Shown here one piece after another: positions 19,601-26,350 of a stretch of 64,000 bases of DNA. The DNA lies in NCBI RefSeq assembly GCF_000169095.1, contig NZ_AAVU01000037.1, forward strand, positions 1 to 64,000. The letters run 5' to 3'. Positions within the stretch are counted from its first letter, which is position 1. Each line of letters begins with the position of its first letter. Source of the DNA: Lyngbya sp. PCC 8106 (GTDB lineage Bacteria > Cyanobacteriota > Cyanobacteriia > Cyanobacteriales > Microcoleaceae). Both the position numbers and the translations under genes were made by a program. Under the pieces are notes generated by a model, which was not told the DNA's origin, searched no databases, and was given only the letters and a program-made list of their open reading frames with translations.

Positions 19601-22600
19601 TTTCTAACCCCAATGCGGGTAAACCAAAATCTTTGGATAAATTTGCTGTGGTTTCATAACGATTACCCAAATCAATATCAAAAGCAATTTCTTCGGGGAG
19701 GGAAGATGAAATCACCTCAACATCGGGGAAAATTGTCTCTAATTTCTCTTTGAGTAAGTTTTCTAACTTATTTTGAGTGAGGTTTGCGGTGCTTTTAATG
19801 GCGTTAACAATATTATTTTTTAACGTCTCGATAAACGTCGGTTCAGAACCGCTGAGGGAACCAATAATCGGGAGGTTTGTATCTTGAAACATCTCCCGCA
19901 AACTTTCGGCGATGCGTTCTAATATAAGTTCTAAACCGTCTGCAATTTCCCCGGAATCAAAAGTTGGTTCGCTAATTTCTACGGTAACTTCTGGGAGGGG
20001 TTTTCCATCGATTTCTAGACCGTTATTGTAGGGAGAATTTGCATCGCTACTACTCGAACTGTGGGTAATAATTTGTTCGGGTGTTCCCGCTTGGCTATCA
20101 TCCAAACCAACAACAGTAATAACTTGTGATTGGTTCCAGTTTGTCTGATCAAAGGTAATTTCAGTAATCGGATTTTGACCGGAATCAAGCAGTTGTAAGT
20201 TAGTATTATTAAAGTTGGGAGTAATGGTAACGGTTTCGCTTTCTCCGGGTGAACTCGTCAGAGAAATTTGATAACGATCTGTTTTATTTGTGTCTACAGG
20301 TGTGGCGTTTTGTTCGACAACTTCGGTACCGTTTCCGGTTTCTAGAACTCGCACACCCGGTACATCATCATCGGTGATAATTACACTCTGAGGGTCAACC
20401 GTTCCGATGTTATATCCGGTTCCCGTTTCTAACTCAATGGTAACAGTTTCTCCGCCTATTTCTGTGAATAAATCTTGAATTGGGGTAACGTTGATGTTAA
20501 CTCCGGTTTCTCCGGGTGCAATATAAACAGAACCGGATTTTTCAACCGTATCTAAACCCACAATAGTATAATCTGTTCCCGCAGTTGCTACCCCGGAAAC
20601 AGTATAATTAACGGTTAATCCTTGACTGGATGCGGGATGATCTAAAGATAGTTGAAATACACCGGGAATGATACTTTGTTCGCTACCATTTCCAACAGCT
20701 TCTAGGCTAACGGTGGGATTATCATTGTCTGCAATATCAACATTAATTTCCCCTCCCAAACCTGCATAAAGCGGGTCATTACTGTTTGCAATATAGCTAA
20801 TATTGCTGAGATGTTCGCCTTCTACAACGTCATCATCAACCGCTTCTACTGTTACAATTTGCGGTGTACTTGCATTTTCTGGCGTAAAATTCAAGGCGAT
20901 GGGTTGTCCAATTCCATTCCCGATATCAACTTGAGAGTCTGGCGTAATATTAACGACAACATCATCAATAGGAAAACCTGTTAATACAACTTCAAAGCTA
21001 TCTGTTATTCCATCTTCGCTAACTTCTGTACTTCCATTTGACTGTGTAATTAAAACATTTTCGGTTTCATCATCGATATTTTTAACCGCGATTTCTGCAA
21101 CGTCTAACTCGCTATATTGAACGTCCTCAGTGCTAATATCAGTTTGAATGGTAAAATTGCGATCGCCATCTCTTTCGCTATCATCAACCCCCATTACTGT
21201 CACTGTTTGAAATTGATTCCAGTTCCTAGAATCAAAAGTAATAGAAGGGGTTAAAAGTTCTCCTTCGGTTGTATCTGAACTGGTGAAATTGAAAGTAACA
21301 GGTTGTTCGGGTTCGCTATCAAGTTTAACGGTAAAACTTGCTTCTCCTCCCCGTTCATTTGTATCACCATTAATTTCAGAAATGCTAATTCCAACAGTAT
21401 CATTATCAGTAATCGTTAGAGTTGCAGGATTGGTATCAATCGTATAAATTGCACCCTCTGGTTTTTCATCGGAAAGGGTAATTATAACGGTTTCATTCCC
21501 CTCGTCAATCAGATCATCTAAGGTTTCTACCGGGATAGCTTGGCTGGTTTTTTCAGCGGGAATAGTAATCGAAGATGATAAAATAGAAGAATAATCCGAT
21601 CCGTTATTTGCCGTTCCGCTAACCTCATAAAACACCTCTAATTCTAAAGCTTCTCCATCACTTCCTAAAGGCGGATTTTCTAACAGTTCCCCCGTGTCTG
21701 GGTCGGCTAAAAAGATGCTAAAACTTCCCGAATTCGGCCCATCTTCCGAAGGATTACCAATTGTTCCAAGTTTAACAATAGGGAGTTTTTCGTTATCAAT
21801 AATTGCTAATGTTGCTGTGGCTGCATCATCTTGAACCGCATAATTTTCTAGATCATCAGGTTCAATTAGACTAATTTCTAGGGTTTCTTCCCCTTCAATT
21901 AAAGAATCATCAACGGGTTCAATATTAATTTCAGCAGTCGTTTCTCCTTCGGGAATAATAAAAGAACCAGAAGGAATTTCTTCACCGTTTAACGTGGCGG
22001 TATAATCATCTAAAGAAGCGGTTCCTGCGAGCGTATATTCAACCGCAAGTCCGCCAGCAGGAGCGGGTTCAGTTAACGCAATATTAAACGCTTCCGCAAC
22101 TTCATTTTCTTCTGTTGGATTGTTTCCAGCCGTGACACTCACTTCCGGTTCGTTATCATCAATGGTGAGTGTTGCAGTATTAGAAAACCCAATGGTATAA
22201 AAATTAGGATTTCCGGGTTCGAGAGTTAAAACAATTGTTTCATTGGGGTCAAAACGAGTATCATCTAAAATTGTAACCGGAATTTCTACTTGAGTTTCAC
22301 CCGCAGGAATTGTAACACTTTCAGCAATAGTATAATCTGTTCCCTCTGTTGCGGTTCCAGCTATGTTAGAATTAACTTCTACATCATTAGCAAAAGTTTG
22401 ATTGAGCGTCAGGCGAAAAGCTCCATCTGTATCCGGTTCAACAGGGTTGGTTAAGTTAAAAACTTGCAGTGTAGGAAGGGTAAGATTACCAATATTTCCG
22501 AATACATTATTATCGGCTGTTGAGGCAAAATTTCCATTGTAAGTTGTACCGACAGCGCTAACAGTTGCACCATTTCTAACAAAAATTCCCCCACCTCGAC

Positions 22601-24050
22601 CTTCACCATTATTCGCCCCCGTTCCTTCCTCTGCACGATTATTTTCAAAGTTTGTGTTAATTAGGTTTAAAGAAGCACCGGAGTTAACAAAAATTGCCCC
22701 GCCTAAACCAGCGCCGCCGCCTCCTCGACCCCCGTTTCTGCTACCACCGCCCCCAACACCGGCATCACCATTTCCGCCAAATTCTCCTTCTGTTCCGCCA
22801 GCACCACCGCTACCATTTTCGTCACCACCAATAATGTCTATATCTTCACCACCGCCACCACCGCCACCGCCACCGCCTCCGAAGCCGCCGTTACCTCCAT
22901 TACCGCCATTACCTGCTTCATCTGGGGCTGTAGTTCCGCCACCGCCACCGCCACCGCCACCGCCGCCAGCGCCAAATTGACCCTCACCTCCTGGGCTACC
23001 GTTATTTTCTGTTCCTCCTCCAGTACCCCCAGTTCCAACAGCAAAATCACCAGTCTCATCTTGACGACCATTTAAGCCGCCTCCATTTCCCCCTGCTTCA
23101 CCACTTTTCTCGTCATCCCCTCCCCGTCCCGCACCATTAGGTGAACTTCCCCCTATGGCTTGGTTATTGCTAAACTCAACATTCTCAACTGTGACGTTTC
23201 CGCCGTCGATATACAACGCACCACCAGCGCCCAAACCTCCGCCACCGCCTGTTAAACCATCGCCTCCTCTAGCGCGACCATTCTCAATAGTGAGGTCAGA
23301 TAGAACAATTGTTCCGTTAACAATGCGAAAAATTTGTGTGTTATTTCCTGCATCAATTGTGTTACCATTGCCGATAATAGAAAGGGATTCACCATCTTGA
23401 ATATCAATCGCAAAGGAGTTAGTAAATCCGTTAATATTACCTGTTATAGTAATTTCATCAGCTTGAAAGTTATTCCGGGCTTGATTTAGGGCATTCGTTA
23501 GGTCTGCGGCTGTGCTAACTGTAAAGTCTGCTAATACATTATTATAAGCCTCCATCGCTTCAATTTGTAGGGCGAGAGGCGCATTAATTAACCCGGTTGC
23601 ATATTCTAATACCCAGTCTCCGCCAAGATTTGCATTTCCGGTTAAATCCTCTGAGGAAGCGACGTCTAACCCTGTTATCTGACTCAACTGTTGTATAAAA
23701 TTTTTCCCTATATCGGACGCAGCAACGTTACAGCCTAAAAGTAATATATCGCCATTTTCTGTTAACGCACTTCCCCACTGACTCAACTGTGAAGTGTAGC
23801 TATTAATATTTTCGGAACTTAACGCTGTTGCGCCCAAATTTAACTGTCCATCGCTGCCGTGAGAAACAATTTGAACGCTTTTAATATCAGTTCGTCCGGC
23901 TAATGTTTGGGTAATTTGTTCGATACCATTTTGGGAGGAGTCCAGAATTATAACTTCTGTGTTGGGTGCGGTTTGTTCTATTAAGCTTTGATAGTTGTCA
24001 ACCTGAGAGTCAACAAAAACTAAACTTGTCGTTTGGCTATTAATACTCAT
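13617..24050 (-). CDS. Giant secreted protein: DUF4347, Calx-beta, Ig-like and RTX domains
   Basis: This 3477-residue repeat protein is probably exported by a type I system. In order it has: DUF4347 (about 8-165, with HG at 64 and GC at 106); an extremely Gly-rich beta-helix-like region (about 200-480); Calx-beta repeats (about 530-1340); a mixed beta region; five helical repeats of about 53 residues (about 1790-2030); EF-hand-like DxNxNG loops (DANFNGIQDY, near 2270 and again later); Ig/cadherin-like domains (about 2900-3090); a PEPQPT-repeat linker; and RTX nonapeptides (GNDxLxGxx, about 3200-3400). No Sec signal is seen, as expected for RTX export. The role is probably cell-surface or matrix. 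The start is ATG at 24050. Confidence 0.88.
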   Translation of the reverse strand: MSINSQTTSLVFVDSQVDNYQSLIEQTAPNTEVIILDSSQNGIEQITQTLAGRTDIKSVQIVSHGSDGQLNLGATALSSENINSYTSQLSQWGSALTENGDILLLGCNVAASDIGKNFIQQLSQITGLDVASSEDLTGNANLGGDWVLEYATGLINAPLALQIEAMEAYNNVLADFTVSTAADLTNALNQARNNFQADEITITGNINGFTNSFAIDIQDGESLSIIGNGNTIDAGNNTQIFRIVNGTIVLSDLTIENGRARGGDGLTGGGGGLGAGGALYIDGGNVTVENVEFSNNQAIGGSSPNGAGRGGDDEKSGEAGGNGGGLNGRQDETGDFAVGTGGTGGGTENNGSPGGEGQFGAGGGGGGGGGGGTTAPDEAGNGGNGGNGGFGGGGGGGGGGGEDIDIIGGDENGSGGAGGTEGEFGGNGDAGVGGGGSRNGGRGGGGAGLGGAIFVNSGASLNLINTNFENNRAEEGTGANNGEGRGGGIFVRNGATVSAVGTTYNGNFASTADNNVFGNIGNLTLPTLQVFNLTNPVEPDTDGAFRLTLNQTFANDVEVNSNIAGTATEGTDYTIAESVTIPAGETQVEIPVTILDDTRFDPNETIVLTLEPGNPNFYTIGFSNTATLTIDDNEPEVSVTAGNNPTEENEVAEAFNIALTEPAPAGGLAVEYTLAGTASLDDYTATLNGEEIPSGSFIIPEGETTAEINIEPVDDSLIEGEETLEISLIEPDDLENYAVQDDAATATLAIIDNEKLPIVKLGTIGNPSEDGPNSGSFSIFLADPDTGELLENPPLGSDGEALELEVFYEVSGTANNGSDYSSILSSSITIPAEKTSQAIPVETLDDLIDEGNETVIITLSDEKPEGAIYTIDTNPATLTITDNDTVGISISEINGDTNERGGEASFTVKLDSEPEQPVTFNFTSSDTTEGELLTPSITFDSRNWNQFQTVTVMGVDDSERDGDRNFTIQTDISTEDVQYSELDVAEIAVKNIDDETENVLITQSNGSTEVSEDGITDSFEVVLTGFPIDDVVVNITPDSQVDIGNGIGQPIALNFTPENASTPQIVTVEAVDDDVVEGEHLSNISYIANSNDPLYAGLGGEINVDIADNDNPTVSLEAVGNGSEQSIIPGVFQLSLDHPASSQGLTVNYTVSGVATAGTDYTIVGLDTVEKSGSVYIAPGETGVNINVTPIQDLFTEIGGETVTIELETGTGYNIGTVDPQSVIITDDDVPGVRVLETGNGTEVVEQNATPVDTNKTDRYQISLTSSPGESETVTITPNFNNTNLQLLDSGQNPITEITFDQTNWNQSQVITVVGLDDSQAGTPEQIITHSSSSSDANSPYNNGLEIDGKPLPEVTVEISEPTFDSGEIADGLELILERIAESLREMFQDTNLPIIGSLSGSEPTFIETLKNNIVNAIKSTANLTQNKLENLLKEKLETIFPDVEVISSSLPEEIAFDIDLGNRYETTANLSKDFGLPALGLEIEGKAEANFDYNLGLKFGYHQEFGFFVDTEETQITADAFVGFDDNFNTKATLGFLELNVENGAEDTENGETKNTQAQLNAKFALEDIDLDSEGNLIEDSGDGNRLTLTELKGFNTLRNNNQASLENLFELDIEADAQVGLNAKTSISGNAAIPAFNLELVGEFDALKVDGFQFTPPQTPEISFQNVEIDLGTFVSNFFKPIVKQVDQVLDPFRPLVDVLVQDTKLLSKIGLDGFFDKKLPTPDGGDGEVATIELADVILRTLGNELPPSIFKFLETFVKVSNFIEQINSLPAGENIAIPLGDFSLPKLQDLSNLSLSEVENIAQNTASLKDNLDQILQTATDTAKREAAEFINEFTGGLNLPEIDDILNIKQNFNLLKNELDNILQTTTDNAKQQAVEYLQNLIEDTSLPNLEDVPEIQENINVIEAELNNILQTTSDNAKKLAVELIQSLTGDINLPSLQDILNLQQNVDVLKDELENLLQNTTDTAEQQAIEFLTDFAERLPLSEFADFSNIDLNDIEQQVTNLQTELDKIIQNPGNSSQKSVTEFTKTVTFGDGSDEPLFDFPILKNPTNAIALFLGQDVSLFTFDVPEVAFDVSVQKTFPVYGPIRGLLEGKFGVSADFAIGMDTFGLRQWGAKDFAFDQAYRVLDGFYISDRENPDGTGDDVAEVKLNATIAAGAGIDIVAASGYLKGGIEGLFNLDLVDSGEANGTDDGRIHAISEIVPRFDDLLSLLGEVNAFLGAEVKIFGGTVYDKHFATFPLAEFKIGNSSIGKVQDGYILGGTVFLDANFNGIQDYADLNNNGVRDFEDVNNNGIRDTFSAPDLDTGETVQLLEPFSEPFSEPSTFTNADGSYNLNIFDEFDTNGNGVIDADEGRIIVVNGVDTSTFLNQIVPLTTTPTATIASPLTLIASQQLTPDFEAAKIEVKNAFSLPAELDLFADIPIDVEMVVLALQVQLQNLVIAATRKISQTPFIGLEIDSAEVKNQAGLLYLDSNNNGQFDTEEPQVINTSVNGGVRFLDLNSNEEFDEGEPSSPLTTAAIAKEVFQPVATLIENGETPDLTDETVVQTLVENAISSLTQIDQNINLDADILTTLVAEIINQNQSIDSILTNTSSFLDADTARQQMIRSWVFFDANYNGVQDANEPFVYQQADGTNDLEIPVEQFDTNTNGRLDPNEGEIVEVSAFEPVELATGFSQLVNNPFETLVRLLAEPVNPEASQTLVKTALNLPNINLYEFDALKEISEGNTDGLTVFTKQAQIYNTLVQLGQFFSTSEGNINEATNRILDKILEQINQPNGTLNVSDATQIQTLIISINPDIEANVAAGVANIIAEGNIRIDDIVANDNLSLVEKATEIAKIQQVVQGETASDLQQVGAGTLSIEQAISNHTGEALTTQIQAATAEDPTFQLDLNNTNPVAEADENITTLEDTAITINVLENDQDNDINDTLTITAANSLEISDEGEITAILPEATTQGGTVEISQDGQTITYTPALNYFGEDSFLYLITDSKGSVANAEVKLTVESVNDTPELLEEIPDQFNLQQNQAFNLDVSGYFSDPDNDVLTYSAIALPNGLNINPTTGIISGIININSVTPLAIAVSATDPSNASVSDQFDLSSTPTPEPQPTPEPQPTPEPQPTPEPQPSPTPIQTPTTSEPIAEPRSDSNNDGVFDIFDPSNLIPTIAFPDLQPPNLNISTSSEPTDNVDAIIASTTETGIVFGLQGGDYIQGTENNDEINGNEDNDFIDAKDGNDTILGGKNDDQIRSGSGNDWTFGNLGNDILSGDRDHDWINGNEDEDLIDGAGGEDEIYGGKNDDQVRGGAQDDTMFGNLGADLIEGNEDNDILFGNQDNDTISGNSEQDFIYGGQGNDLLDGNSGDDVLFGDNGDDTLDGGEGDDQLTGGNGNDLLVGAIGADTLVGGDGNDRFVLVVGYGVDLITDFVDGEDVIVLDGGLTFEQLTLTSIENSTVIEVNGTPQAILNNIEASLLTPEDFTVFG
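14674..14745 (-). repeat. 18-bp tandem repeat encoding PEPQPT
   Basis: About four copies of an 18-base unit (core GGTTGAGGTTCGGGAGTT on the plus strand) encode a PEPQPT linker inside the giant protein, just before its RTX part. The copies are almost identical, so the copy number is likely to vary between strains. Confidence 0.75.
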
Positions 24051-24485
24051 TTTCTTTAATCTGATTTTTAATAGTTAGATGTGAAAGGTTTAATTTACTC
24101 TATTTTCTATATTTTGTCTTGTCATATTGAAAATTTTAACCTTTTTTTATAGTTTGTATGTAGAAATGAAAAGAAATTCCAGACAGGGGAACAAAAAAAT
24201 ACTCCTTCTAAGCCTGATCGTTTATCCGCATTCATCCCCCCATTTACCGAAGTCGATAGCCATGAAAAAATTAAACTTAGAATGAAATAAGAGGGTTAAT
24301 CAAACTTTTTTTAAAATCAACTTTTAGTTAAGTTTAAACCCGCTTTATAAACAGCAAAAACTTCCTTGAAATGATCATCTTAGACAAGGAAGTGTTAAGG
24401 ATTGAGAATGAGTTTTAGGAAATTAGGTAATGTTAGAAAGTCCTAGTTAGTCGCCAGAATATATCGAGTGACTTTGAGAAGGTAC
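24051..24485. other. Intergenic region upstream of the giant gene
   Basis: A+T-rich leader of the minus-strand giant gene; no gene seen. It holds a hairpin with a perfect 9-bp stem (ACTTCCTTG at 24360-24368, CAAGGAAGT at 24385-24393, 16-base loop). This lies about 90 bases beyond the stop of the upstream small gene and may end its transcript, although no clear T-run follows. Confidence 0.45.
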
Positions 24486-24836
24486 TTATCTGCAAGGACG
24501 CTGAAAATCACGCACAATATTAACAGCATCACAAGAGGAGGAATAAACGGCTTGTAAGCGTAATGTTTTGTCTCCACAAGATTCATAATCTCCACATTCT
24601 AATGCTTCTTCTGTTAGGGCGATTTTGGGATGAACTGTACATTTGAGGCGATAATCTCCAGTAAAGTATGTACAGCGACTACAAGGAATACTATGTAAGC
24701 GTTTGAGATGAATAATACCTTCTCGAAAAGCACGTTTTAGACTCCAAAAAAATATCGCAGTTAATCCCAAAGCTATGATTGAAAAAAGCAAGCGAACAGG
24801 ATGGAAAATTACACTCAATATAACCACTTGACTCAT
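24486..24836 (-). CDS. Conserved-type small membrane protein with a Cys-rich tail
   Basis: I do not recognise the family by function. The 116-residue product has one membrane helix (about residues 5-35). A soluble tail follows with CSRC near residue 52, then CTVHP, ECGDYESCG and two further Cys near the C-terminus, suggesting a metal-binding or disulphide-rich domain. I chose the ATG at 24836, which has GAGG upstream; an earlier ATG at 24920 would overlap the hydrolase gene by 35 bases. It lies 50 bases after the alpha/beta hydrolase gene on the same strand, a likely two-gene operon. Confidence 0.6.
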   Translation of the reverse strand: MSQVVILSVIFHPVRLLFSIIALGLTAIFFWSLKRAFREGIIHLKRLHSIPCSRCTYFTGDYRLKCTVHPKIALTEEALECGDYESCGDKTLRLQAVYSSSCDAVNIVRDFQRPCR

Positions 24837-24885
24837 TTCGATGATGACCTCAAAATTAAACAATGATGGTGAGATGATGAATAAT

Positions 24886-25638
24886 TTAGCTTCTTGTTGA
24901 TAATGGAGTTCTGACTTCACCTTGACTAGAAAACCACTCTATTTCTGACCAAAAGTTCAAAATTTTATCGTAGACTAACTGAGGATAAAAGTGATGGAAA
25001 AAATGACCTCCTTGAGGAACTTGAATCACTCGATCTCCGGGTTTGAGTAAACTTCTCCAACCTTGTAGTTCTTGACTATCAACAATCACGTCATCTTCGC
25101 TTCCACAAACCATTAAAGGAACTGAAGCAGGAATAGGAGATAAACTCATTCGTTTGAGTAGGGAATGAACGGAGAGGGATTCTTTTAAGTCTCTATCTAG
25201 CATTAACATCAAACGCTGTTGAGTTGTTGGTTTCTGATATCCAAATAAGGTTTCAACTGTTTGTTTGAGTAGGACTTGACGGCTACAAGGTAATAATTGA
25301 AACTGCACATAATAATGGGCTTTCCAGTCAACGGTGGGATGAACTCCGACGGATAATAGGGTTAATGATTTGACTCGTGAGGGATGTCTGTTGGCGTACA
25401 TTAATGCTAATAATCCGCCTGTACTATGACCAATTAAATGAATGGGTTGATCGTTGGATTTGAGATAGTCATGGACTAATGTTAGTGCGGTTTCTAGACA
25501 ACTGGGTTCATCTAAACTTTGACGATATTCCCAATAAGCTAATCCCATTGTTTCAGAGAGTTGATTGACTAATTTTTGGTCAAAGTGTCGTAAACTTGGA
25601 CTGGTATTTAGCCACAAAACATTTGCAAAATTAGACAT
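24886..25638 (-). CDS. Alpha/beta hydrolase
   Basis: This 250-residue protein has the alpha/beta-hydrolase fold. The nucleophile elbow is GHSTGG near residue 75, the acid is in CGSEDDVIV near 192, and the histidine is in QGGHFFHHF near 223, so the triad looks complete. The substrate is unknown; the length and lack of signal peptide suggest a cytoplasmic esterase- or lipase-like enzyme. The start is ATG at 25638. It precedes the small Cys-rich membrane protein gene on the same strand. Confidence 0.82.
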   Translation of the reverse strand: MSNFANVLWLNTSPSLRHFDQKLVNQLSETMGLAYWEYRQSLDEPSCLETALTLVHDYLKSNDQPIHLIGHSTGGLLALMYANRHPSRVKSLTLLSVGVHPTVDWKAHYYVQFQLLPCSRQVLLKQTVETLFGYQKPTTQQRLMLMLDRDLKESLSVHSLLKRMSLSPIPASVPLMVCGSEDDVIVDSQELQGWRSLLKPGDRVIQVPQGGHFFHHFYPQLVYDKILNFWSEIEWFSSQGEVRTPLSTRS

Positions 25639-26350
25639 GAGATTGACTCCAATAGAATAAATGGATAAGTTCAGTAACAGACTATTTTGATATTCAATTG
25701 TTGAAAAACTTAAACAAAGCGGGAAGCCTTGTTAAAAAGGTCATAATTCCATACTAATAAGAATAATTTTCAATTAACTTGAAAAATTTCCCCGAGTTGT
25801 TGATCTGAGTCTTGATTGAGTTGTAGAATTATCTTCAATTCTAAATTAACAGATCTGCAAGCTTATTGCAAGTCTTTTTCAATAATTTCTCGAAAATAAA
25901 GTATTTTTGGGCTTCAACTCTTTCTAGGAGGTTGTTTCAGGTGTTCAAACCGGGATAAAGTTAGGCTTTCCATCACCCCATCTATTTCTCATTCCCCGAA
26001 GAAAAAAAGGATAAAAAAAAGAGTCGGGGGGTTAATTCCCGTCTCTAGTGAACACTTTGTCTGAGTTATAAGCGATCACAACAGCATTGTGAATCATTGC
26101 ACTTCGAGTCAGCTTTTTTTCGCTTCACCAACAGAGAGGTTGTTTAATCTAGTGTATCGCTCCTCTTTATTAAGAGTTTTTGTCATTAATTAAGCAATTA
26201 AGCCTTTAAAGCCAGTCCAACTTATTCAGAACCAGACCGACTCCAAGACCTCACACTGACCTAACTTTTCACCTCAACTCTAGAGTAACAGAGCTTTCAA
26301 TTTATTGCAACTAACTTTCAATAGTCTAGCCAGGTTTCTGCTTTCTGCCT
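25639..26350. other. Intergenic region, 712 bases, no gene seen
   Basis: No credible coding frame. One hairpin stands out: GAGTCGGG at 26021-26028 pairs with CCCGTCTC at 26038-26045 with a single T-T mismatch. It is preceded by an A-rich run, which on the minus strand becomes a T-run after the stem. It could therefore act as a minus-strand terminator for the NB-ARC gene, although it is 300 bases away. A small RNA here cannot be excluded. Confidence 0.4.

Noticed and set aside
22654..22980. Pro-rich 108-codon plus-strand frame opposite the giant gene
   Set aside because: It is the complement of the Gly-rich repeat; GGX codons read backwards give long Pro runs.
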